A stretch of 64,000 bases of DNA from Saprospira sp. CCB-QB6 (GTDB taxonomy: Bacteria > Bacteroidota > Bacteroidia > Chitinophagales > Saprospiraceae), in the NCBI RefSeq assembly GCF_028464065.1, contig NZ_CP116808.1:2559501-2623500 (forward strand), read 5' to 3'. Shown here one piece after another: positions 42,598 through 51,447 of this stretch (position 1 is its first letter; each line of letters starts with the position of its first letter). The notes under the pieces were generated by a model. That model did not search any database and was not told where the DNA came from. It saw nothing but the letters and a program-made list of their open reading frames with translations. The position numbers were made by a program, and so were the translations under genes.

Positions 42598-43206
42598 ATG
42601 TTTAAATCAATCACATTCAGTTTAAGCCTATTTTTGTTATTGGGATTTGGTGCTTGCCAAAACGAAACCACTGCCGGAAAGCCTGGGCAGGAAGAAACGG
42701 CTGCCGCTTCGGCAGAAGAGCAGCATAAGCATCATGAGGGGCATGGGGCTGCGCCTGAGCCATTGACGGAAGAGGGTTTGCATTATGGTTTGGAAAAAAT
42801 TGATGGAGAGGGGGCGAAGACGGCCTCGGAAGTGGTTGCGAGTTTGCAGGCTGATGATTTGGGTATGATTGCATGGGGCGAAGGGCAGGAGTCGCCTGGT
42901 ATAGAAAATATAAAAGTGGAGGGAGAAATTGTGGAGATGTGTAAAATGTCGGGTTGTTGGTTTACGCTCAAGACGGCCGAGGGCCAAGAATTGATTGTGA
43001 GTACTGCGGAGCATAAGGCTTTGCCCAAAGAATTTATGGGGCAAACGGTTGTGGCAGAGGGGCCTGCCTTTAGAGTAGACATTTCTGTAGAGGAGTTGCA
43101 AGCTCAAGCGCAGGCGGATGGGCAGAGCGAAGAAGAGGCGGCAGAAATCACAGAAGGAAGCAGTGAGTTTAACCTAATTGCCAAGGGCGTGATGTTGAAA
43201 AAGTAA
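42598..43206 (+). CDS. DUF4920-family lipoprotein with His-rich segment
   Basis: The 202-residue protein has a lipoprotein signal (SLFLLLGFGAC, Cys20). A linker with EEQHKHHEGHG (possible metal binding) follows, then a beta domain with VEGEIVEMCKMSGCWFTLKTAEGQELIV. The C-x5-CW pattern after V-G-x-V is the mark of DUF4920. The function is unknown. The start at 42598 is chosen because the residues upstream contain no sensible N-terminus. Confidence 0.75.
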   Translation: MFKSITFSLSLFLLLGFGACQNETTAGKPGQEETAAASAEEQHKHHEGHGAAPEPLTEEGLHYGLEKIDGEGAKTASEVVASLQADDLGMIAWGEGQESPGIENIKVEGEIVEMCKMSGCWFTLKTAEGQELIVSTAEHKALPKEFMGQTVVAEGPAFRVDISVEELQAQAQADGQSEEEAAEITEGSSEFNLIAKGVMLKK

Positions 43207-43234
43207 GTTTTTTTGAAAAAAGGGCTAAAATATT

Positions 43235-43264
43235 TTGGACAAAAGAAATTCTTGCCTATTTTTG
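43235..43264 (+). promoter_or_regulatory. Promoter of the tRNA-Lys cluster
   Basis: TTG (43235-43237) and TATTTTTG (43257-43264) are separated by exactly 19 nt, matching the Bacteroidota consensus. The spacer carries AAATTCTTGCC, which recurs in the tRNA-Val promoter. Confidence 0.8.
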
Positions 43265-43314
43265 CAACCGCTTAGGGAGGAAAACACTTTGTTTTTGACT
43301 TTAAGTTTTGGATT

Positions 43315-43387
43315 GATTCCGTAGCTCAGCTGGTAGAGCATTTGACTTTTAATCAAAGGGTCCCGGGTTCGAACCCCGGCGGGATCA
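43315..43387 (+). tRNA. tRNA-Lys (anticodon TTT), copy 1
   Basis: A full cloverleaf can be drawn: acceptor GATTCCG with CGGGATC (one T-G pair), D arm GCTCAGCTGGTAGAGC, anticodon arm TTTGA-CTTTTAA-TCAAA, T arm CCGGG-TTCGAAC-CCCGG, and discriminator A. CCA is not encoded. Confidence 0.97.
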
Positions 43388-43419
43388 CAAATAAAAAATA
43401 AAGGCTAAATATCTGGATT

Positions 43420-43492
43420 GATTTCGTAGCTCAGCTGGTAGAGCATTTGACTTTTAATCAAAGGGTCCCGGGTTCGAACCCCGGCGAAATCA
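43420..43492 (+). tRNA. tRNA-Lys (anticodon TTT), copy 2
   Basis: The body is identical to copy 1, but the acceptor is GATTTCG with CGAAATC, a compensated pair of changes. It is enclosed by a 10-bp inverted repeat (AAAGGCTAAA at 43400 and TTTAGCCTTT at 43513). Confidence 0.97.
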
Positions 43493-43528
43493 CAAGAAAA
43501 AATTATATAGAGTTTAGCCTTTTAGGTT

Positions 43529-43601
43529 GATTTCGTAGCTCAGCTGGTAGAGCATTTGACTTTTAATCAAAGGGTCCCGGGTTCGAACCCCGGCGAAATC
43601 A
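43529..43601 (+). tRNA. tRNA-Lys (anticodon TTT), copy 3
   Basis: The sequence is identical to copy 2 through the cloverleaf. It is the last of the cluster and is followed directly by a terminator. Confidence 0.97.
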
Positions 43602-43605
43602 CGTT

Positions 43606-43637
43606 AACCGCTTCCAAGTTTGGGAGCGGTTTTTTTT
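43606..43637 (+). terminator. Intrinsic terminator of the tRNA-Lys cluster
   Basis: AACCGCTTCC pairs with GGGAGCGGTT (one G-T pair) around a 6-nt loop, followed by a T-run of at least seven. Confidence 0.9.
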
Positions 43638-43711
43638 ATGTCTATGTTGGACTATTAGCCTCAAATTCAGTCCTTAAAATTTTGCGTCGCTTTTTTTCGC
43701 TTCAAAAGCTT

Positions 43712-43719
43712 TATCTTTG
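43712..43719 (+). promoter_or_regulatory. -7 box TAnnTTTG
   Basis: TATCTTTG lies 60 nt before the ATG at 43780. The nearest upstream TTG is 27 nt away, longer than usual. Confidence 0.4.
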
Positions 43720-43779
43720 GCCCGAGCTAGCGGCAAAGGCTGGCTTTAGCCAATTCTTAAAAGACTTCTTTAGTGTTTT

Positions 43780-46700
43780 ATGAAAAACTTACTTAATTTT
43801 AGCCATCCGAATATACCTTCAATAACTCGTTTTTTGAGCATGCATTTACCTCTACACTTTATCCGCAAATCGGCCATTATAGCAGTGCTTACGGTCAGTT
43901 TTTGTTGGAGCAGTATCTATAGTCATCAACTTTCTGCCCAATGTGATTTACAAATTGAAAGCTTGCTCTTAAGTGATGCGAGTTGTGGGCAGAATAACGG
44001 CCAAGCTAGCGTAGCCGTAACAGGCGGCCAAGCACCGATTACCTACCAATGGTCTAATGGGGGCAATACTGCGGCCATTTCGGGCCTAGCAGCGGGTAAT
44101 TATCAATTGACGGTTAGTGATGGAGCAGCTTGCCAGCAGATTATTCCCTTTAGCATTAGTCATCAGGATGGGCCTAGCCATACGGCGGTCATTCAGGCCG
44201 ATGATTGTAACAATACGGTGAATACTGGAGAAATTGCGTTTAGCTTTACGGGCCAAGCGCCTTTTTCATTAAATTATACAGGCCCACAATCGGCTACTTT
44301 GACCAACTTGAACAACCTAGATACGCTCAGTCAGCTTAGCGCTGGGGAGTATAGCTTCATTTTGGTGGATGCAAATGGTTGTAGCTCGGCTTTCCGTCTA
44401 GAGGTCCCTACAAATGGAGGCATTTTGGCTGGAAGTGTTGTGAATAGCAACCCCGCTTGTGGGGGAGGAACCAATGGTTCTTTTACCACTACACCCACTA
44501 CGGGCAGTGTGCCATTTGATTATTACTTGAATGGGACCTTTATTGGGCAACAATTTGGCCCAAATACCTTTGTCAATTTGACCGCAGGGGTGTATACTAT
44601 TGAAGTCATTGATGTCAATGGATGTAGCGGCTTTGATACGCTAGTTTTAGATGAAGCTGGGGCGACTACACTCAATCCCGCCAACTTTACAGTTAGCGCA
44701 AACAGTTGTGTGGGGGCCAATGCTGGAGTTATTGATGATAACGGAACTTGTCCTACTTGTGAAGTTTATGAATTGAGCTCTGGCCAATTGGTTGGAAATA
44801 CGCCACAAACTAACTTGCCCGCTGGCCGCTATGAGGTCCGCTTACAAAACGGAGGTTGTCAGTCTTTTCTGCCCGTAGAAATCACGAGCCCCAACTATTG
44901 GGCCTTAGAGGTGCAAACGGCCAATCCCGCTTGTGTAGCTGGAAATATTGATTTGACCGTAAATGGAGCGAATTCGCCCTATACTTTCCTTTGGTCTAAT
45001 GGCGCAACTACCGAGGATCTATCTAATGTGGCTACCGGTAACTATAGCCTCACGCTAACCGATGCCCAAGGCTGCCAAATTCAACAAAATAACATCGAGC
45101 TTTTAGCTTGCTCTTCTGTAGATACCATTCGCCCTGAGGTTTATGTGAACCAAAGCGGAACCTATTGTATGGATACAACACAGCTGCCTGGCAACTTGCA
45201 AACGGTGAATAACTTGGGCTGCTCTCCACTTAACTTTGGTGCCGTAGCCAACATTAACGCTAACACAGCTTGTTTCGATTATATCGCCAATAATACCGCT
45301 GGACAAGATACACTCTGTTGGGAGGTTTGCGATAATAACGGATTCTGCGATACCACCATTTATATCTTTACGCTAGCCCCTCAAGCAGATACCGCTATTA
45401 TTGATGTGGCTGCTGGCTCTGCAGTGGTAGATACCTGCCCCATCAATATTCAGTTTGCTGGAAACTTGACTTCTGTCACAAACCTTGGTTGTGATTTGCA
45501 AACCGTAGGCGGAATTAGCGTAGATCCCACAACGGGCTGCGCTTCTTATACTCCTGCGGCCCCTCAACAAAACTCAGGCATTCGCGCCGATACGGTTTGT
45601 GTAGAACTCTGCGATAATAATGGCGTTTGCGATACTATGGTCTATATCTTTAATAACTTGGAGCCGAACTGTCGCGACCTTTTACCCGATACGATTACTA
45701 GCCAACTAACTGATTGCTCTATTCTAGAGACTTGTATTAGTAATATTCCTTTGGATAGTGTGCAGTCTGGCGATTATAGCTTTACACTCAATGGCCAACC
45801 CTATACAGGGGGATTTGCCGCTTGTAATGAAGTAACTCGCATCCAATATCCCGTGATTTTAGTGCCTAACTGTGCTGGTGCCTTTGAGGTAAGCTGGACG
45901 GCCAATGGCGTCTTTTACGGCCCCGATACTGTAGCTGGCCTATTAGGTGTGGTCAATTTCATGAATATCAATGATGGAAATACCTTCTGGAGCATCAATG
46001 GCGATAGCTCAATTATTATCGGAACCAATACGACCTCAACAACCAATTACAATAACCTCAATATTAGCTGTATCCCTTCCGGAACAGTTTCTAATGTAGG
46101 ACCTACCGTACAACCGCAATATGCACAGGGAACGGTATTGAGCTTCCCTACTCAAGGAACTTATAACTTGGTGGTCAATGGCCCACTCAACTGTAGTGAT
46201 GCCGCCCTTGTAAACTTATATTGCGCCACCACCGAACAGTTTGAAGACACCATTCTGGTCGGAGAACAATTTACGTTCTGCCTAGATACAACGGAGGTTC
46301 CCTCTGTGGATACCGTCTACAATTTCTGCGCGAACGCCTCTACTGGAGCCGTGAACTTTATCATCGACCAACAAACTGCCTGCGTTACCTACATTGGCGA
46401 TAGCCTCGGTAGCGACCTCGGCTGCTTCTTGGTCTGCTCCAATAACGGCGCCTGCGATACCTCTTACCTCTTTATCGAGGTGGCACTTCCCGCCCCTATC
46501 GCTCAAGATGATACCCTAGAGATGATCTTTGGCCAAAATACAGGGACCATAGATGTCTGCCTCAATGATAGCTTCAATACCAGCAATTATACGGTTGCTG
46601 CTCTTAGCCAACCTAACCTAGGCCAACTCAACCAAAATGATTGCTCTTTCACTTATACCGTTAACCCCGGTTTCTGTGGAGATGATGCCTTCGACTATGT

Positions 46701-47022
46701 AATTTTTAATCCTTGGGGCGCCGATACCGCCACCGTATATATCGATATTCCTTGTAGCCCGTTCACTATCTATGACGGTTTCTCTCCCAACAATGATGGC
46801 GTGAACGACTTTATGGTCATCGAAACGATCCAGAATTTCCCCAATAACGAAGTGGTTGTGTACAACCGCTGGGGCAATGAGGTCTTCCGCCAAGAAGATT
46901 ACCAAAATGACTGGAACGGAACCTTCCAAGGAAATGACCTACCCGATGGCGACTACTACTTGATTGTTTATGGTACCGATGGTGTGCTTTTAGGCCGCCA
47001 ATGGATCCGTATCGCTCGCTAG
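43780..47022 (+). CDS. Giant secreted protein with SprB repeats and gliding-motility (T9SS type B) C-terminal domain
   Basis: The 1080-residue protein has a long N-terminus with a signal peptide ending near HQLSAQ. SprB-like repeats follow (ITYQWSNGGNTAAISGLAAGNYQLTVSDGAACQ; YTFLWSNGATTEDLSNVATGNYSLTLTDAQGCQ). Next come three related units of about 85 residues ending in CDNNG-CDT-type motifs. The type B sorting domain closes it (IYDGFSPNNDGVNDFMVIETIQNFPNNEVVVYNRWGNEVFRQEDYQNDWNGTF). It should be exported and held at the surface. The first Met is used; a later Met (residue 21) is also possible. The next gene encodes a PorE-like protein. Confidence 0.92.
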   Translation: MKNLLNFSHPNIPSITRFLSMHLPLHFIRKSAIIAVLTVSFCWSSIYSHQLSAQCDLQIESLLLSDASCGQNNGQASVAVTGGQAPITYQWSNGGNTAAISGLAAGNYQLTVSDGAACQQIIPFSISHQDGPSHTAVIQADDCNNTVNTGEIAFSFTGQAPFSLNYTGPQSATLTNLNNLDTLSQLSAGEYSFILVDANGCSSAFRLEVPTNGGILAGSVVNSNPACGGGTNGSFTTTPTTGSVPFDYYLNGTFIGQQFGPNTFVNLTAGVYTIEVIDVNGCSGFDTLVLDEAGATTLNPANFTVSANSCVGANAGVIDDNGTCPTCEVYELSSGQLVGNTPQTNLPAGRYEVRLQNGGCQSFLPVEITSPNYWALEVQTANPACVAGNIDLTVNGANSPYTFLWSNGATTEDLSNVATGNYSLTLTDAQGCQIQQNNIELLACSSVDTIRPEVYVNQSGTYCMDTTQLPGNLQTVNNLGCSPLNFGAVANINANTACFDYIANNTAGQDTLCWEVCDNNGFCDTTIYIFTLAPQADTAIIDVAAGSAVVDTCPINIQFAGNLTSVTNLGCDLQTVGGISVDPTTGCASYTPAAPQQNSGIRADTVCVELCDNNGVCDTMVYIFNNLEPNCRDLLPDTITSQLTDCSILETCISNIPLDSVQSGDYSFTLNGQPYTGGFAACNEVTRIQYPVILVPNCAGAFEVSWTANGVFYGPDTVAGLLGVVNFMNINDGNTFWSINGDSSIIIGTNTTSTTNYNNLNISCIPSGTVSNVGPTVQPQYAQGTVLSFPTQGTYNLVVNGPLNCSDAALVNLYCATTEQFEDTILVGEQFTFCLDTTEVPSVDTVYNFCANASTGAVNFIIDQQTACVTYIGDSLGSDLGCFLVCSNNGACDTSYLFIEVALPAPIAQDDTLEMIFGQNTGTIDVCLNDSFNTSNYTVAALSQPNLGQLNQNDCSFTYTVNPGFCGDDAFDYVIFNPWGADTATVYIDIPCSPFTIYDGFSPNNDGVNDFMVIETIQNFPNNEVVVYNRWGNEVFRQEDYQNDWNGTFQGNDLPDGDYYLIVYGTDGVLLGRQWIRIAR

Positions 47023-47040
47023 GATTGATATAAGGTTCTT

Positions 47041-47182
47041 TAGGGGCTTGCCCGCCCTTTGGGCGGGCCGGGCTGTTTCGCAGCTCGCTATTCGCTCGGC
47101 CCTGCGCCAGCAAGCTGGCTGGGTCTGGCGCTCCGCACCACTGCTGTCCATCCCTAAGCCTGCGGCGGCTTCGCCGCCTGCA
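47041..47182 (+). repeat. GME-16
   Basis: Plus-orientation element, 18 nt after the stop of the giant protein gene. The head is a variant of A (AGGGGCTTGCCCGCCC-ttt-GGGCGGG). Hairpin 2 is CCAGC-aa-GCTGG, and the tail CCATCCCTAAGCC has a GGCGGC-ttc-GCCGCC stem. Confidence 0.87.
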
Positions 47183-47244
47183 AAACGCCAAAGGACCAGA
47201 AGTTTGAATTATCGACCATTTACGCTTTCAAAAGCTTTTTCTAT

Positions 47245-49524
47245 ATGAAATCCATCTTATCTCGTCTTTGCTTAGCCTTTTTCTGTTTGGCCCTAGCTGC
47301 TACTAGCCTAGAGGCCCAATCCGCAAAGCTGACAAAGGCCAATAAGTTCTACCAACAATTGAACTTTCGTAAGGCCATTGAACTCTACGAAAATATTTTG
47401 GCCAAAAAAACAGAGCCCGAAGCCCTTTTCAATCTGCCCGATTGCTACCGCCGTATCGGAGATTACCAAAAGGCCGAACGCTGGTACGCCAAAGCGGTCC
47501 TCCATCCAGAGGCCAATGCTGAACTCTATTTTTATCTTGGCCTTTCTCAACTTTCTAATAACCGCCCCCAAGAGGCCCGCGTAAGTTTCGAGAAGTTTAG
47601 AGAATTAGCCCCCGGCGACCTCCGCGGCCCCCAACTCATTGAGGCCTGTAACGATAGCTTACGAACACTGCTCAACAATAGTGGAGCCCTCTACATCGTC
47701 CGAAATGTTCGAGAAATTAACACCAAATACGATGAATTTGGCCTCAATACACACCGCAAGGGAATTGTCTATTGCGCCGAAAGAGATACTGGAGCCGCTC
47801 CAATTTTCTTCCAATCAGCTTGGACCGGCCGCCCCTTTGTCGATGTCTACTACTGCGATCGCCGCCTAGTCGATGAGGAAACTAAAGCGTATAAATATGG
47901 CAAATCTCGCCCCTTTGATAAGATTGTAGATACTCGCTATCACGATGGTCCAGTTACTTTCTCGCCCGATGGTACAACTATGTACTTTACTCGAAATTAC
48001 TATGATAAGGGAAAAGTAGAAAGAGATGGAACAGGCATCGTTCGTACTCAAATCATGAGTACTAAAATGACAAATACAGGCTGGGAGAAAAAAGGCCGTC
48101 GAGTCGATTTTGCTCGAACTTCTTATTCTGTAGCTCATCCTACCCTTAATGCAGAAGGCGATAAAATGTACTTTGCTTCTGATATGCCAGGCGGTTTTGG
48201 CCGGATGGATCTTTATGTTTCTTACTTGGAAGGCAGCGGATGGAGCGAACCCATTAACCTCGGTCCAGAAATCAATACAGAAGGCGATGAGGTTTTTCCT
48301 TGGCTTGCCGCTGACGGAACGCTCTATTTTGCTTCTGATGGACATACTGGCCTAGGGGGCTTGGATGTTTATTCTTCTAAAGCCTATAAAGGTCGTTGGA
48401 GACCCCTAGAAAATCTAGGCTCGCCCATCAATAGCCGCTTTGATGACTTTGCCTATATGCAAGATGATAGCTCTGGAATCTCTGGCTACTTTTCATCTAA
48501 TCGCGATAGCGCTGTGGGAGCTACCGACATCTTTTTCTTTACTAAATTAGCTGTAAATACAGAACTACTCGTTTTTGATAAGGTAACTGGAAAAGGCGTA
48601 GATGAGGTCAGCCTGACTTCAGATTGCTTTCCTCGCAAAGAATACCTAACGGATATCAATGGACGAGTACAACTGCAATTGCCTTTGAACAGAGGCTGTA
48701 CCTTTGAGGTCTTTTCGCCCGCCTTTGGCGATACTTCGGTCACTATTTCTACAGAAGGCTATGCTATGGGCGCCCGCCTTTTTATTCAAGTGCCTATAGT
48801 AGCCAAGAAATTAGAAATTAAAGTGGAGGGCCAAGTACTTAATGATAAAACTGGAGAACCACTAGCCAATGCTGCCGTAGAACTTATGAGTAATTGCCAA
48901 AAAGCAAGCATTAAAGGGAACACTGATGCAGAAGGAAATTATAGCCTAAAAGCATTGGCTAATTGTCAATACGTAATCAAAGCGAGCAAAGAAGGGTATT
49001 TTACCAGTACCAATAAGTTTAATACACTTCATGTTGATGAGGATACCACTTTCAATGCAAATGTAGCTCTCCCAGAGCTCTTTAAACTAGATGATCCCAA
49101 TAATCCCAATGGAGAAGGAGGAAGCTTTGGCGGAGGAAATCCCAACGGCTTTGAAGGAGAGCAGGTCTATCAAATTGATGCTATTTACTATGATTACGAT
49201 CAAGATCGTATCAACTTAGAGCGCTCTACAGGCCTTCAGCAGCTGCTAGATATTATGGTTAATAATCCTGAACTAGTGGTAGAAATTCGCTCACATACAG
49301 ATTCACGAGGAGATGCCAATTATAATCTAGAGCTTTCTTCGCGTAGAGCAAAGGCTGTGGCCGATTACCTTATTGCTAAGGGTATTTCTGAAGCTCGTTT
49401 GAGCTATTTGGGCTTAGGCGAAAGCCAATTGCTCAATGGCTGTGACGATTTTAGCTCTTGTAATGAAGCCCAACATGGCGAGAACCGCCGTACTGAGTTT
49501 AGAGTAATTCGCCAGAATAAATAA
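47245..49524 (+). CDS. OmpA-family protein with TPR, PD40 propeller and carboxypeptidase-regulatory domains (PorE-like)
   Basis: The 759-residue secreted protein has four parts in order. A TPR region is at about 25-110. A WD40/PD40-like beta-propeller is at about 200-440 (repeated DGTTMYFTRN, GDKMYFASDMPGGFGRMDLYVS, DGTLYFASDGHTGLGGLDVYSS). A carboxypeptidase-regulatory domain is at about 525-610 (GEPLANAAVELMSN). An OmpA/MotB peptidoglycan-binding domain is at about 645-755 (EIRSHTDSRGDANYNLELSSRRAKAVADYL). This order matches PorE, the T9SS component linking the secretion complex to the cell wall. Bacteroidota have many paralogues, so this one may instead serve the adjacent surface protein. 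Confidence 0.9.
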   Translation: MKSILSRLCLAFFCLALAATSLEAQSAKLTKANKFYQQLNFRKAIELYENILAKKTEPEALFNLPDCYRRIGDYQKAERWYAKAVLHPEANAELYFYLGLSQLSNNRPQEARVSFEKFRELAPGDLRGPQLIEACNDSLRTLLNNSGALYIVRNVREINTKYDEFGLNTHRKGIVYCAERDTGAAPIFFQSAWTGRPFVDVYYCDRRLVDEETKAYKYGKSRPFDKIVDTRYHDGPVTFSPDGTTMYFTRNYYDKGKVERDGTGIVRTQIMSTKMTNTGWEKKGRRVDFARTSYSVAHPTLNAEGDKMYFASDMPGGFGRMDLYVSYLEGSGWSEPINLGPEINTEGDEVFPWLAADGTLYFASDGHTGLGGLDVYSSKAYKGRWRPLENLGSPINSRFDDFAYMQDDSSGISGYFSSNRDSAVGATDIFFFTKLAVNTELLVFDKVTGKGVDEVSLTSDCFPRKEYLTDINGRVQLQLPLNRGCTFEVFSPAFGDTSVTISTEGYAMGARLFIQVPIVAKKLEIKVEGQVLNDKTGEPLANAAVELMSNCQKASIKGNTDAEGNYSLKALANCQYVIKASKEGYFTSTNKFNTLHVDEDTTFNANVALPELFKLDDPNNPNGEGGSFGGGNPNGFEGEQVYQIDAIYYDYDQDRINLERSTGLQQLLDIMVNNPELVVEIRSHTDSRGDANYNLELSSRRAKAVADYLIAKGISEARLSYLGLGESQLLNGCDDFSSCNEAQHGENRRTEFRVIRQNK

Positions 49525-49543
49525 TGCTCCAATTGCATATTGA

Positions 49544-49587
49544 AAAGGGGAGAAGAATCTTACAGATTCTTCTCCCCTTTGTTTTTA
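49544..49587 (+). terminator. Intrinsic terminator
   Basis: A perfect 17-bp stem (49544-49560 with 49564-49580) with loop TAC is followed by GTTTTT. It ends the OmpA-family gene. Confidence 0.9.
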
Positions 49588-49589
49588 GG

Positions 49590-49756
49590 TCCTACAGGCG
49601 GCGAAGCCGCCGCAGGCTGAGGGATGGACAGCAGGGCCGCCGCAGGCGGCAGACCAAAGGCTTTTGTAGCGAAGCGAAAAAGCCTGCAGGGCCGAGCGAG
49701 CAGCGAGCTGCGCAATGGCCCGACCCGCACGAAGGGCGGGGCAGCCCCAAAAAAAG
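49590..49756 (-). repeat. GME-17
   Basis: Minus-orientation element with head A. Hairpin 2 is a long AGGCTTTTTCGC/GCTACAAAAGCCT stem, hairpin 3 is CCGCC-tgc-GGCGG, and the tail is CCATCCCTCAGCC with GGCGGC-ttc-GCCGCC. Its T-run overlaps the terminator of the gene at 49785. Confidence 0.9.
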
Positions 49757-49777
49757 CCCTTCTAAAGGAGAAGGGCT
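49749..49777 (-). terminator. Intrinsic terminator merging into GME-17 head
   Basis: AGCCCTTCT (49755-49763) pairs with AGAAGGGCT (49769-49777). In the minus sense the U-tract is the TTTTTT that also begins the element. Confidence 0.8.
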
Positions 49778-49784
49778 AAATGGA

Positions 49785-51383
49785 TTATTTTAGGCTATAT
49801 TGGACTAAAGTATTGACCATGTTTTCATAGAGAATACTGAGTTGTTCGAGTTCATTGGAGAGTAAGTCAATTTGCTCGATACAGCTAACCAATTGCTCTT
49901 TTTCTAGTGTTTTGGCGCCCAAATAATCGTTTTTGAGCTGGGTCCAAAGCGTTTCTAGTTGGTGGAGGCCCTCCACAATGGCGGGAGTGTTATCCTCAAA
50001 GGTTTGGAGTTGTTGGAGGGTTTGCTCAAACTCTTTAATTGCATCTTCATAGCGTCGTTGCGAAATGCTTCCGCCTTGGTTTTCGGCAGTTTGTACGCGA
50101 TAAATCAGGAGCCGCTGAATGTCTGTAGTTTGGTGGCCCACAATATTGAGCAGGTGGATAATGCGTTCTTCTTTGGGCAATTCCTTTTGTTCTTTAGGGT
50201 AGAGGGGGAGTTGGTTGGTGTAGTTTTCCAAATCTTCGGCCATGCGATCGCAGGCGGCCATAATAATATGACTTTGCTCAATGAGTTTGAAAAGGCCCTC
50301 TTCGGTATAGTTTTGTTTGAGTGCTTTTTTGTAGTTTTTCCAGAAGCGGCCAATCGTTTCTGCAGAGCGGCGGGCGGCTTTGGTTGGGGCAAAAACGACC
50401 AAGCGGCGGTTGCGCTCTTCAAATTCAGAGATGAGCTCATCTAAAGATCGGCGGACATTTCGGTCGCGGTCCAACTCAAAAGCAGCCAAGAGATAGGTGC
50501 GAGCCATCTCTTTATTTTGAGCGCGATGGCGGCTGACCATAGCCACTAAATGGCTAACAGAAAGGACCTCAACCAATTGGCTGTATTCACTAGCAAGCCG
50601 ACAAAGCGCTTGGCTGCTTTGATCAGAAGCTTGGGCCAATTGGGTCATGTAGTTTCGACTTTTGGGGTCATAACGCTCAAATCGCTGTCCTAAGGCCTTC
50701 CAAGCATCCTGAATGCCTTTGAGTTGCTCTTTGGTACTCGTTGTATTAACTTTGCTATTGAGCAAGATGTCAAAGTTGGCCAAGGTTTGTTCTTCTACCT
50801 TTTTGAGGCTACGCTCTAAGTTTCGCTTTTCGGGCAAATCTAAACGGCTAGCATATTGATAAAACATATAGGTCTCGGCAAAAATAGCCTGGGCATAGGC
50901 TCGACTACTAAGGTCATAAGACTCTTTAAGATTGCGAGCAATATTGGGATAAATTTGAGCAATGTAACCACTTAATGCAAAGCGATAGGCTTCTGCGGCC
51001 TCATAAGTACTGCGCTCCAATTTGAGGAGTTTAGAGCAGGTTTTAGGGCCAATTTCTCGGCTAACAACTAGGCTGTAATCTTTCCAGTTGTTTTTGAGTT
51101 CGGTTAAGGCCGGCTTGAGAATCGGAGAACTACTAAATTCTTCGAGTTCCACTAAGTTTTCCTCAAAAACGAGTAAAGAGGAATCAATTTGTAAATAATA
51201 ATCAACGACCTTGGGGCTGTTGGCCAAGCCCATAAAGGCTTTGGCGCTTTGCTTAATGAGGTACTTTTGTTGCTCGCTGAGCAATAAGATTTTTTGAATC
51301 GAGCCATCCGAATTTTGGGGACCAGAAGCCCAAAGGAGGGGCGAGCTCATAAGGGCAAGAAGAAAAAAGAAAAGAGTTCTCAT
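49785..51383 (-). CDS. Periplasmic helical protein with three PilJ-like segments, unknown function
   Basis: The 532-residue protein has a signal peptide (TLFFFLLALMSSPLLWAS) and is then all-helical with no membrane segment. Three stretches resemble the type IV pili methyl-accepting PilJ sensor repeat: ILLLSEQQKYLIKQSAKAFMGLANSP, VSHLVAMVSRHRAQNKEMARTYLLAAFEL and IIHLLNIVGHQTTDIQRLLIYRVQ. No kinase, HAMP or chemotaxis domain follows, so it would be a free-standing sensor or scaffold. The match is by eye. The start is at MRTLFFF; the longer frame adds a basic tail before the signal. It is probably cotranscribed with the gene at 51448. Confidence 0.65.
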   Translation of the reverse strand: MRTLFFFLLALMSSPLLWASGPQNSDGSIQKILLLSEQQKYLIKQSAKAFMGLANSPKVVDYYLQIDSSLLVFEENLVELEEFSSSPILKPALTELKNNWKDYSLVVSREIGPKTCSKLLKLERSTYEAAEAYRFALSGYIAQIYPNIARNLKESYDLSSRAYAQAIFAETYMFYQYASRLDLPEKRNLERSLKKVEEQTLANFDILLNSKVNTTSTKEQLKGIQDAWKALGQRFERYDPKSRNYMTQLAQASDQSSQALCRLASEYSQLVEVLSVSHLVAMVSRHRAQNKEMARTYLLAAFELDRDRNVRRSLDELISEFEERNRRLVVFAPTKAARRSAETIGRFWKNYKKALKQNYTEEGLFKLIEQSHIIMAACDRMAEDLENYTNQLPLYPKEQKELPKEERIIHLLNIVGHQTTDIQRLLIYRVQTAENQGGSISQRRYEDAIKEFEQTLQQLQTFEDNTPAIVEGLHQLETLWTQLKNDYLGAKTLEKEQLVSCIEQIDLLSNELEQLSILYENMVNTLVQYSLK

Positions 51384-51447
51384 ACTTATCTGTAGATTTA
51401 GCGTTCTGACCGTTAAGTTAGTTTTTTTCTTTCCTTTATGCAAAAGC

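Noticed and set aside
43556-43783. 75-codon open frame across tRNA-Lys copy 3 and its terminator
   Set aside because: It overlaps a tRNA gene and a terminator and has no homologous features; it is a chance frame.
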